Shown here: piece by piece, positions 20,063-30,856 of the stretch
How positions within the stretch are numbered: position 1 is the first letter of the stretch
Layout: the number at the start of each line of letters is the position of its first letter
Source: an uncultured Bacteroidota bacterium
GTDB taxonomy: Bacteria > Bacteroidota > Bacteroidia > Flavobacteriales > Flavobacteriaceae
Reading direction: 5' to 3'
DNA length: 64,000 nt
Assembly: GCA_902514615.1 (NCBI GenBank)
Contig: CABXRG010000003.1
Location: forward strand, 1 to 64,000
Notes under the pieces: generated by a model
What the model saw: the letters and a program-made list of their open reading frames with translations, nothing else
The model's database searches: none
What the model was told of the DNA's origin: nothing
Translations under genes and position numbers: made by a program

Positions 20063-21253
20063 ATGCCAACAATTTCAAAAAAAGGAAATAATATTTCTCC
20101 TTCACCTATTAGAAAACTAGTGCCATTTGCAGATCAAGCAAAAAAAAAAGGAATTGATATCCTCCATTTAAACATTGGGCAACCAGATATTAAATCACCT
20201 ACCGAGTCTATTGATGCAATAAAGAATATTGAATTAGATTTATTAAAATATGAATATTCTCAAGGGTCTTATGAATTTAGAAATAATTTATGTAATTACT
20301 ATTCTAATCATAATATTGATGTTGTACCTGCTGATATAATAACAACTGTTGGAGCTAGTGAAGCTTTATCCTTTACAATGAATTCTATATGTGACCCAGG
20401 AGATGAAGTTATAATTCCTGAGCCTTTTTATGCAAATTATAATGGGTTTGCTCAAGCCTCAGATGTGAAAGTTATTCCTGTAACTTCAAAAATTGAAGAT
20501 AATTTTGCTTTGCCCTCAATCGAATCATTTGAAAATAAAATAAATAATAAAACCAAAGCAATAATTATTTGTAATCCATGTAATCCTACTGGATATGTTT
20601 ATTCAAAAGATGAGATAATTTCAATTGCTGAGCTTGCGCGAAAACATGATCTATTTATAGTTGTTGACGAAGTTTATAGAGAATTTATATATACAGACAT
20701 AAAACATTTCTCTATTCTAGAAAATCAAAGATTTTATGAGAACGCAATATTAATAGATTCAACATCCAAGAGATACAGTTTGTGTGGTGCAAGAATTGGA
20801 TTCATTGTATCAAAAAATTCAGAATTTATTGAAACCTGTTTAAAGTTTGCACTTACAAGACTTTCTCCTCCTACCCTAGCTTTAATAGCAGCCAATGAGG
20901 CATTAAATTCTGATGTAAAATATATTAGAAATGTTATCAATGAATATTCAAACAGAAGAAAAGTTTTAATAAGTGAACTATCTAAATTAAAGGGCATACA
21001 ATATTCAGATCCTATGGGTGCCTTTTATTCAATAATTAAACTACCTGTTGATAATGCTGAAGAATTCGCAAAATTCTTGCTTACAGATTTTTCAATTAAT
21101 AATGAAAGTGTTATGGTCTCTCCTGCATCAGGATTTTACAGCTCTAAAAATATTGGGATTGACGAAATCAGAATAGCTTTTGTTCTCAATTCTGAAAAAC
21201 TTAGACGAGCTATAAATATAATTAATTTAGGTCTTAAGGAATTCATAAGCTAG
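20063..21253 (+). CDS. PLP-dependent class I/II aminotransferase
   Basis: CNPCNPTGYVYS; STSKRYSLCGARIGF PLP-Lys region. Confidence 0.93.
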   Translation: MPTISKKGNNISPSPIRKLVPFADQAKKKGIDILHLNIGQPDIKSPTESIDAIKNIELDLLKYEYSQGSYEFRNNLCNYYSNHNIDVVPADIITTVGASEALSFTMNSICDPGDEVIIPEPFYANYNGFAQASDVKVIPVTSKIEDNFALPSIESFENKINNKTKAIIICNPCNPTGYVYSKDEIISIAELARKHDLFIVVDEVYREFIYTDIKHFSILENQRFYENAILIDSTSKRYSLCGARIGFIVSKNSEFIETCLKFALTRLSPPTLALIAANEALNSDVKYIRNVINEYSNRRKVLISELSKLKGIQYSDPMGAFYSIIKLPVDNAEEFAKFLLTDFSINNESVMVSPASGFYSSKNIGIDEIRIAFVLNSEKLRRAINIINLGLKEFIS

Positions 21254-21256
21254 TTC

Positions 21257-22264
21257 ATGAAAATTCATAGAAATGCTTCACTAAAAAATTTTAACACATT
21301 CAATGTAGATGAAAAGGCTGAAATATTATTTGAAATTGATAATATTAAAGATCTATCCAATATTTTATCAAAAGAAAACAAAAAAGATGAGATACTTGTA
21401 TTAGGTGGCGGAAGCAATATTCTCTTCACTAAACCTTATAAGGGAATAATAATTAATTTGAAAAATAAAGGTGTAAAAATAATACAGGAGGATGAAAATA
21501 GTGTTTTAGTAGAAGTGTCTGCAGGAGAAAATTGGCATGATTTTGTATTATGGGCAGTACAAAATGGTTTTGGTGGTGTAGAAAATCTATCCTTAATTCC
21601 AGGAAATATTGGAGCTGCTCCAATTCAAAATATTGGAGCTTATGGTGTTGAATTAAAAGACATATTCTATAGTTGTAAAGGATTGATGTTAGATTCTTTT
21701 AATGAATTTGAATTAAAAAAATCTGAATGTAAATTTGAGTATCGAAGTTCGATTTTTAAATCTAAGTTAAAAGGTAAAACAATAATAACTTCGGTTCAGC
21801 TTATTTTAACAAAGTCAAAGCATAACTTTAATATTGATTACAAGGATTTAAGGGATAATCTTTCAAATACAAAACTCACAGTTAAAAAAATATCAGATGA
21901 AATTATAAAGATCAGACAATCAAAACTTCCTGATCCAAAGTCTATTGGAAATTGTGGAAGTTTTTTTAAAAATCCTATTGTTAATATCTCAAAATATATA
22001 TCATTATTAGAAAAGTATCCAGATATTCAAGCTTATAAGTTAAATGATAGCAACTATAAAATTTCTGCAGCATGGCTAATAGATAAATCTGGATTTAAAG
22101 AGAAAAAAGAAAAAAATGTTGGAGTCTATTCAAATCAACCTTTAGTAATAATTAACTATGGAAATGCTTCTGGAAAAGAATTACATAGTTTTGCTAATCA
22201 TGTAAAGGGGACTATTTTTAATAATTATGAAATAAAGTTAGAGGAAGAGGTATTAATAATTTAG
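21257..22264 (+). CDS. murB: UDP-N-acetylmuramate dehydrogenase
   Basis: LGGGSNILF; GGVENLSLIPGNIGAAPIQNIGAYGVE; GNCGSFFKNP. Confidence 0.97.
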   Translation: MKIHRNASLKNFNTFNVDEKAEILFEIDNIKDLSNILSKENKKDEILVLGGGSNILFTKPYKGIIINLKNKGVKIIQEDENSVLVEVSAGENWHDFVLWAVQNGFGGVENLSLIPGNIGAAPIQNIGAYGVELKDIFYSCKGLMLDSFNEFELKKSECKFEYRSSIFKSKLKGKTIITSVQLILTKSKHNFNIDYKDLRDNLSNTKLTVKKISDEIIKIRQSKLPDPKSIGNCGSFFKNPIVNISKYISLLEKYPDIQAYKLNDSNYKISAAWLIDKSGFKEKKEKNVGVYSNQPLVIINYGNASGKELHSFANHVKGTIFNNYEIKLEEEVLII

Positions 22265-22265
22265 T

Positions 22266-22718
22266 CTATTCTTTATTCTTAGTATCGATTATAATAGTAA
22301 CAGGACCATCATTAACTAATTTGACTTTCATGTCTGCTCCAAAAACTCCTGATTTAACGGAGTCATTAATCTTTTCTTTAAACATCTTAATGAAATATTC
22401 ATACAATGGTATTGCAATTTGGTGAGAGGCTGATTTAATATAAGAAGGTCTATTGCCTTTTTTTGTAAATGCCATTAGAGTGAACTGTGAAATAATTAGA
22501 ATCTCTCCTTTAATATCAATTAATGAATTATTCATTTTGCCATTTTCATCATCAAATATTCTAAGATTAAGTATTTTATTAACTAACCATTCAACATCAT
22601 TTTTTTTATCATCCACTGAAATTCCAACTAAAACTAAAAGTCCTTTTCTAATTTCACTTTTAATCGTTTTATCAATTTCAACACTAGAATTTTTAACTCT
22701 CTGTATTACTACTTTCAT
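22266..22718 (-). CDS. dtd: D-aminoacyl-tRNA deacylase
   Basis: MKVVIQRVKNSSVEI start (ORF track opens upstream at 22793); SQFTL and NDGPVTI motifs. Confidence 0.95.
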   Translation of the reverse strand: MKVVIQRVKNSSVEIDKTIKSEIRKGLLVLVGISVDDKKNDVEWLVNKILNLRIFDDENGKMNNSLIDIKGEILIISQFTLMAFTKKGNRPSYIKSASHQIAIPLYEYFIKMFKEKINDSVKSGVFGADMKVKLVNDGPVTIIIDTKNKE

Positions 22719-23640
22719 CTGATTTTCTGTAAATATTATGATCCTTAAGCATATCCAAATAAGTAAAGTATCGACTTTCAAATATTTCACCATTTTTAAT
22801 TTCCATTTTTACATTACATTCCGGTTCGTCAAGATGAAGACAGTTATTAAACTTACATTTTTGTTTAGCTTTAAAAAATTCTGGAAAAAAATCACCTAAT
22901 TCATACTTTGAAATATCAACTAGTCCAAAACCTCTAATTCCAGGTGTATCTATTACTCTAATATTTGCATCTAAATCAAACATTTCAGCATAGGTTGTTG
23001 TATGTTTTCCTTGGTTATGAGATGAAGAAATCTCTTTTGTTTTAAGTCTTAATTTTGGAGAAATAGAATTAATAAGGGTAGATTTTCCAACTCCACTATG
23101 TCCAGAAATAATACAAGTTTTATCTTTCATTAAATCTATAACTCTGTTTATTCCATTTCCATATTTAGCAGAAATTAATTCACAACTGTAACCAATTTTC
23201 TTATATATTTTGATTATTTTTTTTAATTCATCATTGTCGACTTCTGAATAAGTATCAATTTTATTAAAGGCAATTATTACAGGAATATCATAGGCCTCAC
23301 AGCTTACAAGAAATCTATCTATAAAATTCTTAGAAGTTGTTGGATTATTCAAAGTAACAACCAAAACTGATATATCTATATTAGATGCAATTATATGATG
23401 CTGCTTTGATAAGTTGACTGATTTTCTAATAATATAATTTGTTCTTGGAAGGATATCAGAAATAATACCTTTATTATCATTTTCTAATTCAAACATTACT
23501 AGATCTCCTACAGCTATTGGGTTTGTAGTTGATATATCTTTAAGTCTAATCTTGCCTTTTATTCTACACTCAAAAAAAATATCTTGAGCTTTGACTAAAT
23601 ACCAACTACCCGTTGATTTATATACTGTTCCTTGAATCAT
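22693..23640 (-). CDS. rsgA: Small ribosomal subunit biogenesis GTPase RsgA
   Basis: Circularly permuted GTPase: NKIDT, GHSGVGKSTLIN, DTPGIRGFG; C-terminal Zn motif. Confidence 0.96.
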   Translation of the reverse strand: MIQGTVYKSTGSWYLVKAQDIFFECRIKGKIRLKDISTTNPIAVGDLVMFELENDNKGIISDILPRTNYIIRKSVNLSKQHHIIASNIDISVLVVTLNNPTTSKNFIDRFLVSCEAYDIPVIIAFNKIDTYSEVDNDELKKIIKIYKKIGYSCELISAKYGNGINRVIDLMKDKTCIISGHSGVGKSTLINSISPKLRLKTKEISSSHNQGKHTTTYAEMFDLDANIRVIDTPGIRGFGLVDISKYELGDFFPEFFKAKQKCKFNNCLHLDEPECNVKMEIKNGEIFESRYFTYLDMLKDHNIYRKSDESSNTES

Positions 23641-23718
23641 AATTAAACAACAATATATTTTTTCCTAATCATATTAACAAATCTACTTGATGATATTTGT
23701 ATCTTTAAACAAAAAAAA

Positions 23719-25237
23719 TTGAATAAGAAGGTTTTACTGTTGATTCTTGATGGATGGGGTATTGCAAGCAACAAAGATGTCTCTGCTCCTGACAAAGCTA
23801 ATACACCTAACTTTAATAATCTTTTAAAATCTTATCCTAATAATTATTTAATTACTCATGGAGATCAAGTAGGACTTCCACATGGACAAATGGGTAATAG
23901 TGAAGTTGGGCACATGAATATTGGTTCTGGAAGAATAGTTTTACAGGATCTATTAAAGATTAATGATTCAATTGAAAAAGGCAAATTTCATAACAAGGAA
24001 CAATTTGAAGAAATAATTTCATATTCAAGAAAAAACTCATCAAATATTCATCTAATTGGACTTTTGTCAGACGGTGGAGTTCACTCACATATTGATCATC
24101 TTAAAGAAATTATAGTTTCTCTTTCAGATTTAAAAGAAAAAATATTTATTCATGCATTTACAGATGGCAGAGATGTTGATCCAAAATCTGGAATTAATTA
24201 TGTAAAACAATTAGAAAACTTTTGTAAAGAAAACGGAGGAAATCTAGCTACTTTAATTGGTAGATATTTCTCAATGGATAGAGATAATAGGTGGAATAGA
24301 ATTTACAAAGCATATGATTTAATTTGTAATGGAAATGGCAAAAAAACAATAGATTTTATTTATGAATTAAATGAATCATACAAGAATAACATAACAGATG
24401 AATTTATTGAACCTATTGTAAAAACTGATACTAATGGGAATCCTATTCATAAACTAAGACCAAACGATACAGTCATATTTTTTAATTATAGATCAGACAG
24501 AGGGAGACAATTAACTTCTGTTTTATGCGAAAAGAATAAAAGTGAATTAGGAATGGAAACTGTTATTAATAATTTCTACACTCTTACTAATTACAATGAA
24601 AATTTCAAAACAGCAAAGCCTATATTTAAAAATAAAGTATTAGAAAATACTCTTGGTGAAGTTTTATCAAAAAATAATATTCCCCAATTAAGAATAGCAG
24701 AAACAGAGAAGTATCCTCATGTAACATTCTTTTTTAATGGTGGATATGAAGAACCATTTAAAAAAGAAAAAAGAATTTTATGTCCTTCACCTAAAGTTGC
24801 CACATATGATCTAAAGCCTGAAATGAGTGCTGGAGAAGTGTCAAAAAATGTTATTGAAGAGATTAAAAAAAGATAAATTTGGATTCATATGTTTAAATTT
24901 TGCTAACCCTGACATGGTTGGTCATACAGGTAATTTTAATGCTGCGGTAAAAGCTTGTGAATCAGTCGATAGTTACTTAGGAAAAATAGTTGAAATAGCA
25001 AATCAGCATGATTATGTTTCAATAATTATTGCTGATCATGGTAATTGTGAAAAAATGATGAATACTGATGGTTCTCAAAATACTTCACACACAATAAATC
25101 CAGTACCAATTATAGTTGTTAATTCAGACTCAAATAAAATTGAAAATGGAATTTTAGCAGACATTGCTCCTACTATTTTAGATGTCTTAGGTATAAAAAA
25201 GCCCCAGGAAATGAACGGTAAAACTCTTTTATTATGA
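23719..25237 (+). pseudogene. gpmI: 2,3-bisphosphoglycerate-independent phosphoglycerate mutase, interrupted by a 1-nt frameshift at the A7 run 24865-24871
   Basis: ORF 23719-24876 (LILDGWGIAS...GEVSKNVIEEIKKR*) continues as ORF 24827-25237 (KDKFGFICLNFANPDMVGHTGNF...ADHGNCEKM...SHTINPVP) in the +1 frame. Removing one A restores EEIKKDKFGF. Confidence 0.9.
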
Positions 25238-25737
25238 AAAAGTCAATATTTCTGATATCATTATTTTTATTAGGTTGTTCATTAAATGAAAAATATACAA
25301 ATAGTGAAGGAGTTGTTGATATAGATTATCTATTTAACTCTCCAAATACAGAATGGTTTAAAAATAATTATGATTCTTATAAGATAGATACTAATACACT
25401 CAATAATGATTATTCTAATATCTATGAATATGAAATAGAGATTTATATGAATACTAGGTGTCACGATAGTGAAAGAGAGGTTCCTAGAATGATTAAGATT
25501 TTAAATCAACTGAACTTTTCTGAAGAAAATTTAAAAATAATCCTTTTAAATTCTGAAAAAAAATCTTCTGATGGTTATGAAAAAGGAAAGAATATAACAA
25601 ATACACCAACAATAATTTTTTCTAAAAATTCTATTGAAAAAAATAGAATAGTTGAATTTCCATACGAGAATTTAGAAAAAGATATTCTTAAGATTATTAA
25701 TAATGTAGAATATAAACATGTTTACTATTCAGAATGA
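25234..25737 (+). CDS. Thioredoxin-like lipoprotein with a single-Cys motif
   Basis: Lipobox LLGC; TRCHDSEREVPRM resembles thioredoxin-like WCxDSxREVPR proteins; TPTIIF. Confidence 0.65.
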   Translation: MKKSIFLISLFLLGCSLNEKYTNSEGVVDIDYLFNSPNTEWFKNNYDSYKIDTNTLNNDYSNIYEYEIEIYMNTRCHDSEREVPRMIKILNQLNFSEENLKIILLNSEKKSSDGYEKGKNITNTPTIIFSKNSIEKNRIVEFPYENLEKDILKIINNVEYKHVYYSE

Positions 25738-26543
25738 TACTTAAAGATATAGACGAAATAAAAAAAATTCGCAATAGTGCTCAATTAGTATCTAAAACTT
25801 TAGGTATTATGGCTAAGGAGATTAAACCTGGAATAACTTCTCTATATCTTGATAAGATTGCAGAAGAGTTTATAAGAGACAACAATGCAATTCCTGGTTT
25901 TAAGGGTTATAATAATTTTCCCAATACTCTATGTATTAGTGTAAATAACCAAGTTGTTCATGGAATTCCATGTAATAAACCTTTAGATGATGGAGATATA
26001 ATTTCTATTGATTGTGGAGTTATAAATGAAGGATATTACGGGGATCATGCTTATACATTTGAAGTAGGAGAGGTAGATAAAAATATTAAAGAATTATTAG
26101 ACGTAACAAAAAAATCTCTTTATCAAGGAATAGATGCTATGATTGAAAACAATAGAATTGGTGATATTGGAAACGCCATTCAAAACTATATAAACCTTCA
26201 TGGATATGGAATTGTTAGAGAACTAGTTGGACATGGTTTAGGCAAGAATTTACATGAAGAACCTGAGGTTCCTAACTATGGAAAAAAGGGTACAGGAAAA
26301 ATTATTAAAAATGGCTTAGTACTAGCCATAGAACCTATGGTAAACATGGGGACAGAAAAAATTAGTCTTGATACTGATGGATGGACAATAGTAACTTTAG
26401 ACGGAAAGTCAAGTGCTCATTTTGAGCATGATATTGCATTAATAAATGGAAAGCCTGAAATTCTATCAACTTTTGACTTTATATATGATGCTTTAGGAAT
26501 TAAATCAGATGAAGAAAAAAGATTTAAAAATTTCTTTATTTAA
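25734..26543 (+). CDS. map: Type I methionyl aminopeptidase
   Basis: NNQVVHGIPCNKPLDDGDIISIDCG; GHGLGKNLHEEPEVPNYG. Confidence 0.97.
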   Translation: MILKDIDEIKKIRNSAQLVSKTLGIMAKEIKPGITSLYLDKIAEEFIRDNNAIPGFKGYNNFPNTLCISVNNQVVHGIPCNKPLDDGDIISIDCGVINEGYYGDHAYTFEVGEVDKNIKELLDVTKKSLYQGIDAMIENNRIGDIGNAIQNYINLHGYGIVRELVGHGLGKNLHEEPEVPNYGKKGTGKIIKNGLVLAIEPMVNMGTEKISLDTDGWTIVTLDGKSSAHFEHDIALINGKPEILSTFDFIYDALGIKSDEEKRFKNFFI

Positions 26544-27304
26544 TGAAATATTTACTGAAGTTTCTGCCTCGAAAATTATTAATTAGATATAGTTTTTATT
26601 TTTTACCTATTCTAAGATTAATATTTAAAGGAAGTAAATTTATAGATCCTATAGATGGAAGCGGCTACTCCAAATTTTTATCTTATGGATATAATAACAT
26701 TAGAAAAAATGCTTTATGTCCAGGAACTTTATCTTTAGAAAGACACAGATTATTATGGCTTTATCTTAAAAATGAGACAAATATTTTAAAATCAAATTTA
26801 AAAGTTCTACATGTTGCACCAGAACAAATTTTTTATAAAAAATTCAAAAAGTTTAGTCATTGGAGTTATTTAACATTTGACATTAACTCCCCAATTGCAG
26901 ATATTAAAGGAGATTTAAAATCTATGGAATTTGAGGATGAGTCATTTGATCTTATAATATGCAATCATGTACTTGAACATATTGAAGATGACCGTAAGGC
27001 TTTGAGAGAAATTTATAGGGTATTAAAAAATAATGGAATATCAATACTTCAAGTTCCAATTAACATTAACAGGGAAAAGACATTCGAAGATCCTAAAATT
27101 ACTTCTATATCTGAGAGAGAGAAGCACTTTGGTCAATACGACCATGTAAGAGAGTATGGGATTGATTACAAAAGTCGGATTGAAGAAGTAGGTTTTATAG
27201 TTGAAATGATAAATTATACAGATAACTTATCTGAAGATATCATAAATAAGTATGGGTTGTTAAAAAATGATTTAATACCTATTGCAAAAAAAATTATTGA
27301 GTAA
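26543..27304 (+). CDS. Class I SAM-dependent methyltransferase
   Basis: FDLIICNHVLEHIEDDRKALREIYRVLKNNG. Confidence 0.88.
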   Translation: MKYLLKFLPRKLLIRYSFYFLPILRLIFKGSKFIDPIDGSGYSKFLSYGYNNIRKNALCPGTLSLERHRLLWLYLKNETNILKSNLKVLHVAPEQIFYKKFKKFSHWSYLTFDINSPIADIKGDLKSMEFEDESFDLIICNHVLEHIEDDRKALREIYRVLKNNGISILQVPININREKTFEDPKITSISEREKHFGQYDHVREYGIDYKSRIEEVGFIVEMINYTDNLSEDIINKYGLLKNDLIPIAKKIIE

Positions 27305-28292
27305 CAAGATCCCAACCATTAGATTTTAATGGAAAAATTTTATCGTTTTCTGAGATTAATAATAAAATTTCAATGCCATCAATTTTATTAATTATATCTA
27401 TAGCATTAGATGGATTCATCACCATTAATGCAGTAGCCCAAGCATCGGCCTCTATGCAACTATCTGAAATCACTGAAGCACTAAGAGTACTATTAGATAA
27501 TGTTTCTCCTGAAATTGGATCAATTATATGTGCATATCTCTTTCCTGTTATTGGGTCTATCCTAAATTTTCTATAGTTTCCTGAAGTAGCCAATGATTTA
27601 TCTTTGAGAAAAATCTCAGTATAGAGATAATTCATTTTAATTGGATTTTGGATTGCAACTTTCCAATTTCTATTGTTCTCAGCATATCCTCTAGCAGTTA
27701 ATTCCCCTCCTACTTCAATTAAAAAATTATTTATTGAATTTTCTTTAAATAAATTTTTTATTAAATCAACTGAATAGCCTTTTGCTATCGCGTTAAAATC
27801 GATAAAAATATTTTTATCATTTTTTATAATTGTGTTTTGGTTACTTAAGTAAACTTTGTCAAACCCCACAATTCTTTTTACACTATCGATTTTAGAATCA
27901 TCAATTCTTTCGTTTGTAGTGTTAGGACCTAATCCATATAAATTTACAAATGAACCAGCTGTTGGGTCAAAATAACCATTAGATAAAGACCATATTTCTT
28001 TTGATTTATTAAAAACTTCTTTGAAATGATGATCAACATTTACAGGTTGATCAGATAAATTAACCTTGGAAATAATAGAAGAATCTTTATACGTTGACAT
28101 AGAATTATTTAGAACTTCAAAGATTGAGTCAACCTTTTCTATAATAATATGCTCTTGAATTTCAGTGTCAACAATTATACTGTAACTAGTACCTAGTGCA
28201 TTACCTTGTATCCTTTTGTAGTCATAATAGTTATTGTTACAACTTGTAAGTAGAATAAAAAAGCCTAAAAGTATTTTTCGAATGAAAAACAT
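27294..28292 (-). CDS. apbE: FAD:protein FMN transferase
   Basis: ApbE family: DFNAIAKGYSVD, EVGGELTARG, HIIDPISG; lipobox; adjacent to nqrF. Confidence 0.94.
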   Translation of the reverse strand: MFFIRKILLGFFILLTSCNNNYYDYKRIQGNALGTSYSIIVDTEIQEHIIIEKVDSIFEVLNNSMSTYKDSSIISKVNLSDQPVNVDHHFKEVFNKSKEIWSLSNGYFDPTAGSFVNLYGLGPNTTNERIDDSKIDSVKRIVGFDKVYLSNQNTIIKNDKNIFIDFNAIAKGYSVDLIKNLFKENSINNFLIEVGGELTARGYAENNRNWKVAIQNPIKMNYLYTEIFLKDKSLATSGNYRKFRIDPITGKRYAHIIDPISGETLSNSTLSASVISDSCIEADAWATALMVMNPSNAIDIINKIDGIEILLLISENDKIFPLKSNGWDLVTQ

Positions 28293-29587
28293 TAACCACC
28301 AAAGTCATCAAATCTTACATTCTCTGGAGGAACACCAAAATCCTCTGCCATTTTTTCAACAGCTTGATTCATTAATGGAGGTCCACAGAAATAAACTTCT
28401 ATATCCTCGGGAGAATCATGTTTTGATAAATACTTGTCAATTACTACTTGATGAATAAATCCTGTAAAACCATCTCCTTCGCCATCAAGAGAATCTTTTA
28501 CTTTCCAATTATCTTCTTCTAAAGGCTCAGATAAAGCAATGTAAAATCTAAAATTTGGGTAATCTTTTTCTAGAGCTCTAAAATGATCAACATAGAATAA
28601 TTCTCTTTTTGATCTTCCTCCATACCAAAAGGTAACTTTTCTTCCAGTTTTAATAGTTCTGAAAAGTTCATACAAATGAGATCTCATAGGAGCCATTCCT
28701 GCACCTCCTCCAACATATAACATTTCAGCATCAGATTCATTTATAAAAAACTCACCATAAGGACCAGAAATTGTAACAGTATCACCGGGTTTCTTTGAGA
28801 AAATATATGATGAAGCAATACCTGGATTAACTGTCATCCAATTATTTTTTTTACCATCCCATGGAGGAGTTGCTATTCTCACATTTAGCATTACTTGCTT
28901 ACCTTCTGCAGGGTATGAAGCCATTGAATAAGCACGTTCAACAGTTTCATTATTTTTCATGTTTAAAGGCCACAAATTAAATTTATCCCATTCAAGTTTG
29001 AATTTCTGAGGATCATCAGGATGTTCTTCAGGATGAGATGTAATGTCCATATCCTCATAATTTATATCGCATTCTGGAATCTCTATTTGTATATATCCAC
29101 CTGCTTTATAATCCATTTCTTCAGGAATTTCAATAACAAATTCTTTTATAAAAGATGCAACATTATAATTACTTTTGACTTTAGCTTCCCATTTTTTTAT
29201 TCCAAAAACTTCTTCTGGAACTTCTATTTTCATGTCTTGTTTAACTTTAACTTGACAACCTAATCTCCACCCTTCTGAAATTTCTTTTCTAGTAAAGTGT
29301 GGCTCTTCAGTAGGAAGAATTTCTCCACCACCCTCAACAACTTGACACTTACATTGAATACATGTTCCACCACCTCCACATGCAGATGGAAGAAAAATTT
29401 TATTATTTCCTAATGTAGTTAATAAGGTGTCACCTGAATTAACCTCTACATTCTTTTCTCCATTAATTATCAATTTTACAGGACCTGAGGGTAAAAGTTT
29501 AGATTTTGCAAATAAAAGCATTGTCACTAACAAGAGTGTTATTACAAAAAGACCTACTGTACTAGCTATTATTACATTAATATCCAT
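28292..29587 (-). CDS. nqrF: Na+-translocating NADH:quinone reductase subunit F
   Basis: 2Fe-2S motif [20 protein letters not shown] domain. Confidence 0.97.
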   Translation of the reverse strand: MDINVIIASTVGLFVITLLLVTMLLFAKSKLLPSGPVKLIINGEKNVEVNSGDTLLTTLGNNKIFLPSACGGGGTCIQCKCQVVEGGGEILPTEEPHFTRKEISEGWRLGCQVKVKQDMKIEVPEEVFGIKKWEAKVKSNYNVASFIKEFVIEIPEEMDYKAGGYIQIEIPECDINYEDMDITSHPEEHPDDPQKFKLEWDKFNLWPLNMKNNETVERAYSMASYPAEGKQVMLNVRIATPPWDGKKNNWMTVNPGIASSYIFSKKPGDTVTISGPYGEFFINESDAEMLYVGGGAGMAPMRSHLYELFRTIKTGRKVTFWYGGRSKRELFYVDHFRALEKDYPNFRFYIALSEPLEEDNWKVKDSLDGEGDGFTGFIHQVVIDKYLSKHDSPEDIEVYFCGPPLMNQAVEKMAEDFGVPPENVRFDDFGG

Positions 29588-29590
29588 CTC

Positions 29591-30208
29591 TTATAATTTA
29601 ATTCCCATAAAACTCATAAATCCAAGGGCCATTAACCCGGTAATTATGAAAGTTATACCAAGCCCTTTTAATGGTTCTGGGATATTTGAGTAAGTTATTT
29701 TTTCTCTTATCGCAGCTATTGCGACAATCGCAAGAAACCATCCAATTCCTGATCCAAAACCATATACTGCAGATTCTAGAGTATTTATAAAATCTTTTTG
29801 TTGCATAAATAAAGATCCACCTAAAATTGCACAGTTTACAGCTATAAGTGGAAGGAATATACCAAGTGATCCATATAAGCTAGGTGATACTTTTTCTACA
29901 ATCATTTCAACTAACTGAACCATTGACGCAATCACAGCTATAAACATTATAAAAGTTAGGAATGATAAGTCAACATCAGCAAACTGAGGTCCAATCCATG
30001 ATAGAGCTCCCGGAGCTAACAAATAAGAATTAATTAAATAGTTTATTGGTACTGTTATTGTTAATACAAATATTACTGCATAACCAAGTCCAACAGCAGT
30101 TTTTACTGTTTTTGAAACTGCTAAATAAGAACACATTCCAAGAAAATATGCGAAGACCATATTTTCTATAAAAATGCTTTTTATAAATAAATTTACTAGA
30201 TCTTCCAT
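29591..30208 (-). CDS. nqrE: Na+-NQR subunit E
   Basis: Hydrophobic NqrE sequence with [14 protein letters not shown]; operon context. Confidence 0.96.
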   Translation of the reverse strand: MEDLVNLFIKSIFIENMVFAYFLGMCSYLAVSKTVKTAVGLGYAVIFVLTITVPINYLINSYLLAPGALSWIGPQFADVDLSFLTFIMFIAVIASMVQLVEMIVEKVSPSLYGSLGIFLPLIAVNCAILGGSLFMQQKDFINTLESAVYGFGSGIGWFLAIVAIAAIREKITYSNIPEPLKGLGITFIITGLMALGFMSFMGIKL

Positions 30209-30856
30209 TTAGTCTTTTTCAATTAATTTTCTGTTATAATATCTTTGAATCCAAATGTATACCCCCACAACAATCAAAGCCATTGGTGATAATAGCATAA
30301 GGCCATTATCAGTGTATCCTAAATCATAAATAAATTGAGGTATAACTGGAATTCCCCATAACTCACCAGATCCAAATAATTCTCTTATAAAAGCAACAAC
30401 AATTAAAATCCAGCCGTACCCAGCAGCATTACCAACACCATCTAAAAATGATTTCCAAACACCATTTCCTAAAGCAAATGCCTCAAGTCTTCCCATAACT
30501 ATACAATTTGTAATTATTAGTCCTATAAAAATTGCTAATTGTTTACTAACATCATATGCATATGCTTTTAAAAACTGATCAACAAGTGCTACAAGAGATG
30601 CCACAACAACTAATTGAACAATAATTCTTATTCTTGTTGGAATTATATTTCTAAGTATTGAAACAATAACATTACTTGAAGCCATAACAAAAATTACAGA
30701 CAGAGTCATGACAACAGCAGGCTCAAGCTTTACTGTAATAGCAAGTGCTGAACAAATACCTAAAACTTGAACAGTAATTGGATTATCATCATCTAGAGGA
30801 TCTGTTAGTAACGCCCTGTTCTTCTTAGAAAATAATGGTTCTTTTTCCTTATTCAT
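30209..30856 (-). CDS. nqrD: Na+-NQR subunit D
   Basis: NqrD sequence (LVALVDQFLKAY..., ITNCIVMGRLEAFA); operon context. Confidence 0.96.
   Translation of the reverse strand: MNKEKEPLFSKKNRALLTDPLDDDNPITVQVLGICSALAITVKLEPAVVMTLSVIFVMASSNVIVSILRNIIPTRIRIIVQLVVVASLVALVDQFLKAYAYDVSKQLAIFIGLIITNCIVMGRLEAFALGNGVWKSFLDGVGNAAGYGWILIVVAFIRELFGSGELWGIPVIPQFIYDLGYTDNGLMLLSPMALIVVGVYIWIQRYYNRKLIEKD

Noticed and set aside
24865-24872. A AAA AAG slippery heptamer suggesting dnaX-like -1 programmed frameshifting in gpmI
   Set aside because: The heptamer is out of phase with the zero frame and a -1 shift leads to the wrong frame. The continuation needs +1 (or loss of one A), so classical -1 frameshifting does not fit.
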